Of a stretch of DNA of 64,000 nt, positions 1-12,890 are shown one piece after another. This stretch comes from Atrichornis clamosus (Eukaryota; Chordata; Aves; Passeriformes; Menuridae). The position numbers and the translations under genes were made by a program. The notes beneath the pieces are model-generated. The model saw only the letters and a list, made by a program, of their open reading frames with translations. It did no database searches and was not told the origin of the DNA. The stretch is from NCBI GenBank assembly GCA_013400975.1, contig WBMZ01003495.1, positions 62,001 through 126,000 of the forward strand. The letters are read 5' to 3'. Numbering within the stretch: position 1 is the stretch's first letter; every line of letters starts with the position of its first letter.

Positions 1-71
1 TCTTCACATCTCCCTGGCAGATTAGTGTCATGATATGGAAGCGGACATGATGTTTACTAGTGTTGGCTAAT

Positions 72-131
72 AAGCTCTCAACTTTTACAATGAACTTTAA
101 CAAGCTCCCAACTCTACAACAAACTTTAGGT
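72..131. repeat. Two-copy tandem duplication, 30-bp unit
   Basis: Two adjacent copies begin with AAGCTCTCAACT at 72 and AAGCTCCCAACT at 102, and both run into AACTTTA. The copies differ at several bases, so the duplication is not recent. No function is implied. Confidence 0.6.
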
Positions 132-3100
132 GTGGTGTAAGGGGTAGAATCTGATTGTTGCACTTGCCAGGATAAAATGAGAGAGGAGTGAAATAAAGGC
201 AGAAAAGAGAGAAAATGAAGTGAAAAGATCACTAGTCCTTAGATACCGCATCCTTCCTGCTGCCATGGATGATGTGGATCAAGGGTCAACAAAAGACGGA
301 GGACAACAGACTGATCCACTTCCTTTTACAGTTTACCTGATATACTCCTCTCATGCAAAATAAATTTTTCACTCCATTTGTGCCATATTGCTTGTGAGTG
401 CACAGTCAGTCCCTTAGAGCGTCCCACAAGTAAGTTGGGGTAGTTGGGAGTCTGTGGTGGTTCTAGAGGCCCTTTTACTGTGATGCTTGGGACTCAACCC
501 TTTGCTTGACACCAGTGCACTGAGACCCGAGTGTCGAGGCAGACTTGCTAGCCTAGCAACTGAAAGGAATTTGGCTCAGAATAGCATTGCTCCACCTCCA
601 TGGGATCCTCTCTTCCATTCACAACTTTCCTATTGCTACAATGGGAATGTTTGGCAGAAAACATGCTTGTGCCTGGTCTTCCACAACTAGCTAGGAAGTC
701 AGTAACCTGTACAGCTCTGATGTTGGCCAGAGTAAGTACCTACCAGATCACTATTTATCCCAAACTTCATACCCCTTTCACTGTCAGATAGTGTTTATGA
801 TGGTTACCCATATGTGTAAGTGCATCCTCCTGTTTCAAGTGTCCAGAGAAGGTAAATGTCTGTGTTTCAGAGGGATGTCTCAGCCTATGTCCAGCAAACA
901 CATCTTCTCCATCTGTCATTGCTCACAGTGTCATTGCATTCACGCAAGACACCTTTTCATGCTATAAAAATGAGAATTGCTTTTGTTTCTGACTGAAAAG
1001 GCTTCTTGTGTGTACTCCTTACTCATTGAGGCCTTCCTCAATGGCACAAAGTGTGTGGGACCAAATGAGTGGGAAAGATTCTGGTTTTGCCCAGTGGAAG
1101 GTTGATGTGCACTTCTGCTTCATATTTTGCTTCAGGACTTCCTGAAGCCAAAGGAACTTGTGCAAGAAGAGAGAGGGTGTTTTGCTGACTCAGGGTCTTT
1201 GTGTGGGTATGTGACTGCACTGCTGAGCAGCTCTTGCCAGTTCTGCAGGTGTGTATTTGCTAAGAGGGAGAAGATTCCTCTTGCCCCAGTCTATACTGCT
1301 TTGTCTGGAACGGCAGGCATTGACAAAATGCATGAAGAGAAGAAGTTCATATTTCCTAAACACTGAATTGTTCTTGCTGGCTTAAAGGGTAGATTGCAAG
1401 TCAGTATATAGTCTGTCTACAGAAGGAGATACATGTTTTATTTTTCTTGTAAGCTGTCACCTGTAAATTTATAACTGTTTGAGTACTAATTTATTTCACA
1501 TATACAACTCATTTTTGAAATACAGTGAAGTATTTGTAAGGAACTTTCATTTAAGTTACACTTCAAAACCAAGATATATGATACTGCAGCTGCCAAACAC
1601 AAGAGCTCAAAAATTATGAATAAGGTTTAAACCATCCCCCCCCCGCTTTGAGGTTATTATAATAACAAGAATGATAAAACATTACTATAGAGGGTCTTTT
1701 TTATTTCTGAGGTTTTTTACTGAACAACTACTTTTTGCCATAAAGTGTAGGTTTTATTTATTTTTAAAATTTGTTTTCCTTTGGAGATTAAAAAAAGTTC
1801 TAAATCTGCATAGTATTTCTTGTCACGATAGATACTTCACAGTGTTACTTGTTAATATTCACCTTTTTAAGAATCTTGTATAGTTTATGAAAATAACAGT
1901 AAACTCAAGGAATTGAGCATAAGAACTAAGCTGTTTGTACAATTTTAACAAGAAATTGAACATAGAGTTTGCAATGCAACCAATGGTAGAAGCTAACCAG
2001 TATGTGCATGCTCTCCTGAATATTGTATTGAAGTATTTAAAAGCAGGATCCTTGTACAAGCCACATATATACATTTTGTTTTAATGAAATTTGAGCACAA
2101 AATTCAGTACAAAGTGTTGTAAATTTATTCTTTTGTGTCCTTTAACTGAACAGAAGGAAATTATTTGCGAAAAACTGGTTCTTAATGCTTTTTTTAAGAC
2201 TGTCAACTCTTAGTTACTATTGTGTGAACTCATAGATTATAAAAAGTATTTTGTTTAAGTAAAAAATATCAAGGACCATCAAAATTAGCATCTATCATCT
2301 TCCTTCGGTGGTTTAATGTGATTTGTCATAAGAAAACTGTATTATTGCACATTAACACCATTAAAAAATGGACACAATCTATGTTTAAATTTCAATCAGA
2401 ACATCTGGAATGCAACCTTGAATACAGCATGAAACTAGAAACATTTGCCTTGAAGTCTCGTGAAACATGTTTCTTAGGCAAGATTAATTAAAGCAAAACA
2501 AATTAAAATGTCAGTGGGGTAAATATGTACCACAATTCTGGTGCGGAACATTTAAAGTGATTATTCTGTATAACTCAGAACCTATCCCTTTGTGAGAAAA
2601 TTGAGAAAATTTGGTTTCTAAAAGACAGTAAGTTTCAATTTTTAGGAGTCTTATGAGTTGAAAAGTTTCAAAACTGCTGGCATCTAAATACTTGAGGGCT
2701 TTATGAAAAGGCCTTCAGAGAAGGAGAGAGGTTTTTGTGTGGTTACTGATAGGACCCCTAGGAGTATAAAAAACACATAGATTCTGTACTACAACAGCTG
2801 TTTCCAAACCCACAGATTTTTCTATTGCCTTGCCTATCCTTTTGGGTTCTTTTCAGCCTGTCCTAGTAGTAAGACATCTCTGCTAAGAATAGCAGGTGAA
2901 AGCTTTCCCTTTCTTTTCTCTTAGAAAAATAAATCTTGGGCTATTCATGGTATCTAGCATCATTCATAAAATTTCTTGGACCATTGTTTAAAATGTTTGT
3001 ATCCTAACTAATTTCCATTTGTCTTCTCTTACAAAATGCAGCTTCTGTTTGGAAGGAACCTGTGGAAACACGTTTTACAGGGTTTCTCAGGAGTACATCA

Positions 3101-6100
3101 GCATGTGATGATTTCAAGGGGGCTGGGTTTATTTATGAACTGATGAGCTAGTCCCAATTTTTAGCAGAGTTTCTTATATTAACCAAAACAAACAAGCAAA
3201 AAAAAGTGTGTATATCAGAGGGTCATTAGTTCTAGCATTAGTTATAAGTTTGTCTCTAAATGCTCCTAATTAGAAGACTCTTAATCTTGTGTTATGTGAT
3301 GAGAACTAGCAATCTACTTGTTGTAACTTTGCAAATTGTTACCTGTTTTTTGGAGAACTGCTTCTGTTTGATGAGGGTATTTATATGTTTTATAAAAGCA
3401 TATCTCAGATTTGTCAGACTGCGTATTTTGCACTGTTAATATCTAAAAGACATGAATTAACTGTGAAGTTAATGATTTTTAAGTTGTGCTTTAGCCTGTT
3501 GTGTCCTGTCAAAAGGCATGTGCTCTCTTGTGTGGTAAAAATCTTATTAAACTCCACACTGGTAACAAGAAGACATCTGCATTATCACTGATTATTGTAA
3601 AAACTCTAGTGGTTGGGTGATTAATTAATATTTTTATTTTTTATTTGATTTGATTTGATTTTTACCACAGCGCTCCATTTTAGGATTATAGCTACTTCCT
3701 GACCGCAATCCTGGCAGCAAAACAAAGGAGCAAATGCCTGCCACTAATCAAAAAGCAGTGTTTAGTAATAAATCATGATTGTCAAGCAATGACTCTTTTA
3801 AAATATTAAGGAAAAACTAATTGCATGTAAGGTACATGCTGCATATGGATCTTACTGGAAGCCTACAGTATTCTGTGTCATTTTTTGTTGTGCTATTATA
3901 TCATCTGTATGTGTCTGTTTGTAACACATTGTATCTTAAGTCACATATAGCTTGATCCAGCTTCAAAAATCCTTTTACCTGATTCATATCTCTTGTTAAT
4001 GGCACTTTCTATGTGTTTCTCCTGCTACATCTGTGCTTTTTTAGGAACGTGCAAGTATCTTCATGTTACGCAGTCTATGGTCTTGTAAAGAAAAGTAGAT
4101 CTATCAGACAAACTTGCACAATGATCTGTACTGCATGAATCCCACAACCCTTGTCAGATTTTTGGGAAACTTCTGAACAAGTGTTTTTTGCAGACAGAGG
4201 TACCTGATGATACCCAAAGCAGAAAAATATGTCACTGCTTTATAATGATACTGAGTATTTGGGGGACATTTTTTGACCTGAGCATTCTGTAAAACATAAA
4301 GATTACTGAGTGCCAGCTATTTGCATGTCAATATACATAAACAGGATTGTTAATACTGATTGTTAATATTGTCACCAGACTGTCATCCAGAATATAGGGA
4401 AGTTTAATCTTTTTGATGATATTGAGGCTTCTTAGAATTGTAGCAGAGCAGATGGAAAGACCTCTCACAGGTGCAATTTCTATTGAGTCAAGACCTTTGT
4501 TAATTGACCTAATGGAAATGGAGTAGAACTTTATCTGTGATGACTTTAATGCAGAATAAGGCATTAATTTAAAACACTAGGTGGTAAAACAATAAAGAAT
4601 GAGGGCTTGCTAATTTCTGAGTTTGGATTTTGTTAGATTTTGTTCGGTTGGGAGATGAATATGAGCTATTTGCAAGCTTGAAGTGTGTGAAATTTTATGC
4701 TCTTTATGAGATCACTGGAGTTCAAACAATGTTCATAAGCTAGGAAGATTCATAAAATAAGTGTGTGTTTAAAGAATGAGAAAACGTACCACAACATTTT
4801 GCAGAAAATAGCACCATATTTATTTGTAAGTCGCTATGTTTGTGAGATTGTATTTCTTATATAAGGCCACATCATTGAATATCTGTTGATCATCTTGTCA
4901 TGCCAGGTAAAGAGTTTTTAAATGAGAAAGGGATAGTAAAGTATCACCAAGCATTTACTTTGCAAGCAAGTTTGTTTGATTATAGTAATAATGAATGTTA
5001 GCTTTCCCTTGTAATTTCCGCTTGGCAAAGTCTATGATTAAAAAAAGCAAACACAAATTACTGCTAGTGGTCAGAGCAAATCTAGCAAAAAGTTCAAATG
5101 CATTAAATCTAATCTCCATCATGCCTGTGATCAGTAGGGAAGCCTATGTGCGCAGACATACTTTTTTCTCCCAGTTCCCCCAGAATTTCTTCACTTTTGA
5201 GGAGTAGTCTGGATCCAGTTCCCCTTTTATATTCTTCTGAAACCACCAGCTGCTCTCAAGGCTTTCTCTGGTGGTGATGTTGCTTGGAAGTACCTCTTCA
5301 GGTGGCAAATTTTGTTGTCGAGATTTGTAGTGGCATTAAATGTAGATACAGTCAACTTGGTGTGAATGTCTGAATGTGAGAGCAAGAGAAGGAAGGCAAG
5401 AAAGGCTTTCAGAGTAACAAGTGTAGGAGTCACTAGGTTACTTGTGTTTTCAACAACACAGAATATCAGAATGCTAATTCTCAGGGCATCCAGTCCAGGA
5501 AAGCATAGAAGAAACTAAGGTAAGAGAGCCTTCACCCAGAGCAGAACAGCCTCAAGCTATTAGGAAATAAGATAAAATGAAACAAAACAAAGTTGGAGAC
5601 TTAACACACATCAAGAGACTAAAGGAAGTTCACTGAAATGAAAGAGGACGGATGCACAAATTTTCTTAACCATTATTAGGTCAAAACAAGCACACAACCT
5701 CCTGTCTAAGAAAAATTATAAAGAAGGCTCGATAGACAGGTCCCCTTGCCTTCCTATGTCATTGCAAGAAATTCTGGCCAAACCACTGGGTCCATATATC
5801 TAGTGCTGCTGTGCTGAACAATTTGTTTGGATGGAAGCATCTCAGGGCATAATAGGACTTGGCTCTGTGAGCAAAACTGGTTCCCTTTTAAAAGAAAATG
5901 TTCTTCTCCTCCTGCAACTGATTGCACCAAACATTGCTATGTGGTTGCACAAACATTGCAGCATATTTTCCTTCATTGTTTTTCCTTCTTTTAATGCTCA
6001 TCAATATCTTTCCTTGAAATAGCAAGTCAGTAGATAGAAGAAACCAGAGGACTGGCTGGTGCTGCATGCCTGCATGGATGGTTGTATTTTATACCTCACC

Positions 6101-8470
6101 ACTTAGGGTGGGTTCCACAAGACACCCGTACAAGATGCTAGTCATGGTGAGGAGAAGGTGAATCATTGGAAAGGCATCTAAAGGAGCAAATCAAGGAATT
6201 AACTCTTGCGTATATTAACCAGATAGGAAAAGTAGGTAAATAAAGCAATATAATGAATAATAAAATCTGAATATTTTGGGGGAGAATGTGAGCTATTGAT
6301 TTCAGGACAAGTTTATAAAACCCCAGTATTCCAGCATTCACTTAACCAAACAGGCATAACGTGAATCTTTACCTCAAGCTGATTGTGGATGTTTTCATCA
6401 TTAAGTAAAATGCAGTTGTGAAGCCCAGCCCATGCTTTCATTGTGGGTTTTCGAAGAGAAACTTGACTAAACCAAGTTTTGGTTTCTTTACAAGTAAGTG
6501 TGAATAATAGAGTTGTAACTCTGTTGTAGGAGGAGAGGGAAAAAGGTATTTGGTCCTTACACAAAAATAGTTAATCTTCCTGACACCATCTCTATAAGGC
6601 CCTATTGTGCATAAAGAAAATATAAATTCCTGTTGCGATGGATCAGCTTGGGAGAATGTAGAGGTACTTTTCCCAGCATGTGTCATTAGAAGAGGAGAGA
6701 TGAAATGGGGGCTTAAAAAGGCATGCTTTTTATGTGAATACCATTTATATCCTTCCATCACACACATCTAAAATAAAGAGCTCCTAAATCATGTTAGAAG
6801 TCAATGATTAGTGAAATTGCCTAAGACCTTCTTTTCAATTTATTTATGTTTCACAAGTTTAATGGAAAAACACTTATGCAAACTATTACAAATTGCCTTT
6901 CATATGATACAGCTGTCAGGGCTGTGTTGGGTGGGTATTTTTAAAACCCATGTAGGATTTCCAAAATATTTAAACTTACTAGATCTTATAAAACACAGAT
7001 TCTCTTCTCTAAAAGCACCTAAGTATGCTCATGTTAAAAAATATTCTTCAATTCCAGGAAAAATTCTTATGCACAAATTTGAGTTTAAACATATAAAATA
7101 TTATATGTTTAAAATTAAGGGCATGCTGAAGTGCTTTTTTGGGGTCTGACACACATTGTAGTCAAGCCAGGTACTACATGTATTGCAATGATGACAAGAA
7201 GAGTGGAGGTATGTCAGAATTAGTGCTATTAGTACTGAACAACAGTCGTGTGAGCACCAGGACTAACAGCCTGGCTTTCTACAGTTTCATATGTTGTGAA
7301 TGTGCAACAATGCACATTCACTGGGAATAAGCAACAATGCCAGATCATTGTCTCCCTTGTTACTTGTACTGTGTTTGCTATATACATCTCACAGTTCAGT
7401 TTTCCTCCCAAAGTATGTTCTCAGAAAAACGACTGACAAGTACATTGAATTTCTTCATTGTAAGCAATCCAGTCATTGCTACCCCCTGAATGGGATTTTC
7501 CTGTATCTCTCTAGATGCTGCTCTGTACATGGATAGAGGAGATAAAGAGCACACCATAAATTATTTCTGCATAAGGACAAGAAAATGGTAATTCACACTG
7601 AATAGAACTGCTGTGTCCTTTGTGAATATGTGTATACATATATATGAGTATATGTGGGACCAAGACCCTATGGTAGGTATACAGGCAGACAACACAACTG
7701 CTGTAAGCCTAGTTAAGTTACAGGAGTTTTTAAGATCTAGGCTGAACATAGTTCAGTAGGAGTTACTAAAGTCAAGTCATTTATGTCAAGGAAACTTACT
7801 CTTAAAAGAGTGAGACTCTAGTTGAGGAGAACATTCTTGGTAGGGAGAGAATGTAAGACTAAGTTATATTCTCCAAGCCTTTTAAGATACTGAAAATTTG
7901 ACTCATAATAAGTTTTCCTTAATGCAGATGAAAACAATCATGAGCTTCTGTGCTTTCTTAACCCAATGCTTAGAGTATTAAATGTTTTTTCACATTGCCA
8001 GCAAAAATTTGCTTAGAACATATGCAACTGAGATCTTTAGGTTTATTTTACTATCTCATATTTTATAATAAACAGTTTTCATAACAAGTTCTAGAATTAC
8101 TGGTATGTTTATGGGCTGTACCTCTTCTAAAAGCATTATTATGAAGAAATACACAAAAAATGATGGTGAGTAGATCAGAATGGCTATAAATGTTGATTAA
8201 GAATGAATATTTGTGATTTTTAAATCAACTTATCACTTTTTAACATACATTTAAGTTTCATTCATATAAATGTGAGAAAATGAATGTTTACAAGAAACAA
8301 TCTGGAATTGATCAGCGGCATTCAATAATAACCCTCAACCTCAGTGTTGTCTTGATCTAGGTAAAACTTATTTAACGAGCAGCTCCTGTGAAACCCTTAG
8401 CCTCATGGCTCATCTGGCTTGAGCTTTGACCATTAAACTTCTCTGCTTTTACAACCCAGACACAGCCTGC
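132..8470. other. Unassigned AT-rich non-coding stretch
   Basis: No gene is supported here. Open frames are at most 112 codons, lie on both strands, overlap freely and show no recognisable protein family. The longest are 6438-6767 minus and 6811-7149 plus. Visible small features are a C9 run at 1636-1644, a (GATTT)3 run near 3646-3662 and the palindrome at 7084-7113. The first 600 bases are somewhat less AT-rich and carry an AATAAA at about 360. They could be a degraded retroelement, but I cannot match them to a family. Confidence 0.6.
7084..7113. repeat. Palindrome with 12-bp perfect arms
   Basis: The arm TTTAAACATATA (7084-7095) is the exact reverse complement of TATATGTTTAAA (7102-7113), with a 6-base spacer between them. 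The arms are almost all A and T, so a hairpin would be weak, and such palindromes do arise by chance in AT-rich DNA. No flanking terminal repeat or target duplication links it to a transposon. Confidence 0.75.
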
Positions 8471-8474
8471 CAGA

Positions 8475-8998
8475 AATACAAGGAAAATAACCCCATTCAC
8501 CAGTACAGGCTGAGGGCCAACTTTCTGGGAAGCAGCTCCTTGAAAAAGGTCCTTGGTGTCCTGGTGGACAACAAGCTGTCCGTGAGAGAGCACTGTGCCC
8601 CTGTGGCCAAGAAGGCCAATGGTATCCTTGGATGCGTTAGGAAGGGCATTGCCAGCAGGTCGAGGGAGGTGGTCCTGCCCCTTGACTCAGCCCTGGTGAG
8701 GCACATCTGGAGTGCTGTGTCCAGTTCTGGGCTCCTCAGTACAGGAGAGACACAGAGCTCCTGGAGCAGGTCCAGGAAAGGGCAACAAAGATGATTAAGG
8801 GACGGCAGTATCTCTCTTATGAGGAAAGGCTGAGGGAACATGGCCTGTTCAGTCTCAAGAAGGGATGACTGAGAGGGGACCTGACCAATGTCTGACAGTA
8901 TCTGAAGGGAGGTTGTCAAGAGGATGGAGCTCGTCTCTTCTTGGTGGTGCTGAGCAATAGGACAAGAGGCAATGGCAGAAACCGATGCACAGAAAGTT
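8475..8998 (+). mobile_element. CR1 LINE fragment, reverse transcriptase 3' part, 3'-truncated
   Basis: This is a piece of a CR1 non-LTR retrotransposon in plus orientation. The frame open from 8426 to 8794 carries residues LGVLVDNKL from 8552, followed by KKANGILGC and SRSREVVLPL. These are typical of the C-terminal region of the avian CR1 ORF2 protein, downstream of the reverse transcriptase catalytic core. After about 8700 the match moves to other frames: bases around 8770-8870 encode the R-ATKMI and YEERLRE-type segment, so at least one frameshift is present. A later match around 8955-8996 corresponds to the RTRGNG region. The element then stops abruptly near 8998, before the 3' UTR and terminal octamers. 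CR1 copies are usually 5'-truncated, so losing the 3' end points to a later deletion or rearrangement. It is a dead copy. The left edge is uncertain by tens of bases. Confidence 0.93.
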
Positions 8999-11900
8999 AC
9001 ACCTTAATTTATCTCTGCACACCTGCTCTGAGTACTCTTGTCTGTGCTCTGCACAGCAATTTTAGAGTACTTCACCAACTAGAAGGCTAGATTACCTCAG
9101 GCAAAGAAGACACTATCCTTGAGCAGCAAATTAAGGAAGCAGTATAATGAATCTCCGCTCCTATGTGGTGGAGGATAAAATGGAAAGTAGTTATGAGGAT
9201 TTAATTCCTTTTTATATGTAAAGAGCTTTGAACTCTTCAGCAGGGAGCCTCAGGGCTGTGCAATTTTCTATACTGATTGTAAATGAATAGCAACAAAAAA
9301 ATTATGTGGGCCTTAAGTCTGTCTCCTGTGCTTTATTTCCTGAGAGATTAGGTTGTAGTGACGGCTGGGATACTAGGCAGTTTCACACTCAGAATGAGTG
9401 ACAAAAAGACTCCTACAGCTTGGTTTGTAGGACTGTGAATTTCATTCAAGGAATGGGAAAAGGAAGGAGAAAGGGTATGTGCTATATAAGATGCTATATA
9501 ATGAGATGCAATATGATTTCTTAATTCCTTCTTTTCTGAGTCTGGGGCAAGTACAGGTTCCATGAACTACCAGCTTAGCCTGAGATCTTTAGTTAACTCC
9601 ACTTCCTTTGATTTTACTTCAGCTGTGACTTACTCCTCATTGGCCTTCCCTTTAAAGATGTCTCTCCTGCACCTGCAGAGTGCGAAAAGCGTCTATCTGA
9701 GACTACTGGAGGCAGAAATCAGTGAACCTTGGATCTCTAGCCACCCAGACCTGAACAGACTCTCGAAAGATTTCATTGTATAAAGAAAGGATGACAGAAA
9801 ACACACTGTCCAGAGCAGCTGAGGTTATTGAGATATAAGTTTCTATGTCCTTCTTCATTCAGAGCATTTTCTTTTAACACCAGGGTGTGGATTGTTCATC
9901 ACTTTCTTCCTCTGTCAAGAAGCAGTTGTCCAAAATGGCTACAAAGTGGATTTTGGTACCCACCATTGTTACTGTGATGGTAGCCAAGTGATTATTGTGT
10001 TTCACAGAGATAGCTGTCACACTTTGCCGATTCCCAGTGCTAAATTGCATTTTACAGCAGTCAACTGGAAATCACCTCTATATGTTCAGTATAGCTGGGA
10101 TGCCTCTAAACAGTGGAAGGGCAGCTGATCTGTTAGTCCTATTTCTTACTTGAATCCGCAGTGTCTCACCATTTGCTCTTTCCATTTTTACTTTTTTGTT
10201 GGATCTCACAAGTTTAATTTTGAACTATCAACAGTGAATCACATATGATACCTTTCTATTTATATAATTTTATTCTACCAGTTCTGGAGAACATTCACTT
10301 CTTGACTGAAAAACACATAAGAGAAATTCTAAGGCTTGTGAGTACTATTGGAACACATATAAAGATTTCTTTGCATTATTTCATCAAAAAAGAAATTGAA
10401 TCTCTTTACCTAGTACTTTATTTCACACCATGACAAACATGAGAGACCATAGTCTCTGATGTATTTCATAGCCAACAACTACTTTTCATTTCCTGTGTAT
10501 TTCCATATATCTTTATGCAATATGTACTACCCATACGTAAATATACATCCAAATATTATCACTGTCTCTAAATGTTGTTGGTTTTCTGTATTATTCAGTC
10601 TAAAAAGCTACATCCTAACTAGAACTGTTTTATTGAAGAAATTAGTTCATTGCTTTCTTTCAACACTCATTGATTTTTTTAACAAATGGCAGGGTGATAC
10701 TACAGTGCAGACAACTTGAGACTCTTGGTTCAAGTCCAAATCTGTTGCAGATTTATCCATAGATTATCCTGAGCTGAACTGGAATATTTTTTTCCCTTAA
10801 ATTCTTAACCTGGTATAACTTAAGGATGGGATTTTTTTGTTTGTTTGCTTGTTGGGGTTTTTTTAACATGCTGATTGTTAATTTTATTACTAGAAGTAAA
10901 AGGAGAGTCAAAGATGATTGCTTTTAAGGAAATCATTAATCTAGTTGATATATCAAATTCAAAGGAGTACATTAAGTAGGTAAAAATAGTCTGTTGGAAT
11001 AAGTCCATCTTTTTTACTGACACCATCACATGAACTTTGACTTCTTTGTCCTTTATCTCCTCTGTTAATCTACTTAATCTTGACTCCTCAGGCTTTAGTG
11101 TGGGTTTTTTTCTACTGTGGCCAAAAAAAATCTTCCATAATTTCCAATATGTTTGAAAATTCTCTCTTTTCCCTGTGTGATACATTTCCCATCTCTTAAT
11201 CCAAATCCTTTTTGAAGGCACGTCTTTCTCCTGAGGGTCAGAAATCTTCAATCACTGTATGTAGGTCATGACCATTGTGTAAAATAATAAAAGTAAAACA
11301 TAGTACGGTGAGATGAATTGATAGGATCTGGAGAAGCCTCAGGGTTTGTGTCTTAAAAATGCAATTTCTTAGGTTAAAGTTTATTTTCCTTTAAAGAACA
11401 TGTGCAGTAAATAGGAGGCATTGCAGAATATCCTTCCATTCACATTTCCGTGAAAAAGTGCATGTGGATGCCTGCACTGGTTTTGGAAAATGCTTTCGCT
11501 TAGAGGAATTTTGAGTGACTGGAAGAATTTAGCTTTGTTTTTCCAGTGCAAGAAAGGAGTTTGACCTATGATTCAATTCTGATCATTTATTCTGGTTTAA
11601 GGTTGACCTTTAGGCGCACTGTCCTTATTTGCATGAATATGTTTGTAGAATACGGAAAGAGCTCAGTGCTGCGGAAATCTTAAGAAGACTTAGTCGTTAC
11701 TTAAGCACTTTGAGTTAAACATTTTGTTTGGTTACCTCACCATCTATTTAGGAGCTTGATTTTAAGCATCGAAGTCAGAAAGTCTGGCTGTAAAATGCGC
11801 CTAAATTAGGAATAGGAAAGGAGTAATTTAAGATGTCTTTGCCCCTAAAACTAAGGAGACAAAAGGACATTGAAAATGCCTTTTGTCTGTTTCCCTCCCT

Positions 11901-12817
11901 TAGGCATATTTTTTTGTATCACCATTATTTCTGACAAGTGTGTCTGTTTTGAAAGACTTTTCAATTTTAAAAGATCCTCTAAGATAAGGTCAGCAAATTT
12001 TTCAATTTCCCTATTTTAAGTAAAGAATTAACCTTTAGCACTTGCAAGTCTTATTTGTTTTAAACCTTACAAGGGTTTCAGGAATTTGTTGTTATAGGAA
12101 GTAATTTTGAAAATTTCAGTAGAGTGTTAACCTACAAATGGACCCAGTCTAACCTCTGTCAAAGCCATTTTGCATTTTTTTCTCATGATTTTATTGGGCA
12201 GTACACCTGAAACATTAGTTTTCATCATTAGTTGGTCCTAGCTTAAAATCAAATATTTTTAAATTTAGGCTGAACAGAAGTACCTGCTTTTCTATTAAAG
12301 GATATTGTTAAAAGAAGAAACTAGAGGCAACTTCGCAGAATGTTACTGGTTATCGTGAAAATCTGAGTGTAGAACCGATGCGTAGAATTGTCCCATGATC
12401 TTGATTCATTCCCAAACATGTCATTGATAACATGATGGGTTTTTCTTTAAGTGGTTATATTATGATGTAGCCATTATAATTGGAAATTTAAAAGGTTGCT
12501 CTCAGGAGGGGGCGTATGTGCCGCAGTATTTTGAGAGATTTCAGCTCTTATAGGAAGATTTTGACTGATTATCAAGCAAGAAAGATATAATTTGCCTTGT
12601 CTTTGCACAGGAGACCTTCTGCTGTGCTGACCATCACTTTGATCAGCCTACTCTGAGTACCTTTGGAAATTGGGTTTTATCAGCTAGAAAGTAGGAGGTA
12701 TAACAAAATTATCTGGTTTCACTACATGGAATTCTGAAAAGGTGTAGAAAGAGAAGAGTTGCTGGTTTTGGCCGGAAAATGGAATGTGCACTGGAAGGAA
12801 CTTGTACTTATAATAAT
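8999..12817. other. Unassigned non-coding stretch
   Basis: No gene is supported. The longest open frame in the window is here (10820-11251 minus, 143 codons). It is lysine- and phenylalanine-rich, shows no family motif and lies in AT-rich DNA, so I treat it as chance. Around 11580-11840 the sequence has an octamer word ATTTGCAT (11627-11634) and a less repetitive texture that could be regulatory. That reading is inference. Confidence 0.55.
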
Positions 12818-12890
12818 TCCCTGGAAATGTTCAAGGCCGGGTTGGATGGGTTTTGAGCAACTTGGTCTAGTAGAAGGTGTCCCTGACCTA
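12818..12890 (+). mobile_element. CR1 LINE short 3'-region fragment
   Basis: About 70 bases match the CR1 segment just before the 3' UTR. The words TGTTCAAGGCCGGGTTGGAT and, further on, TTTGAGCAAC, GGTCTAGTAGAAGGTGTCCC appear in consensus order in plus orientation. The match ends at about 12890, where the expected GCCCATGGCAGG segment is replaced by unrelated A-rich sequence, so the terminal part is missing. It is too short to assign a subfamily. Confidence 0.85.

Noticed and set aside
8497..8919. 140-codon minus-strand frame
   Set aside because: It is antisense to the CR1 reverse transcriptase remnant, so its openness is a by-product of CR1 codon composition.
10820..11251. 143-codon minus-strand open frame
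   Set aside because: It has no recognisable family motif, lies in AT-rich DNA and is biased to lysine, serine and phenylalanine as expected for chance frames. No promoter or splice context is visible.
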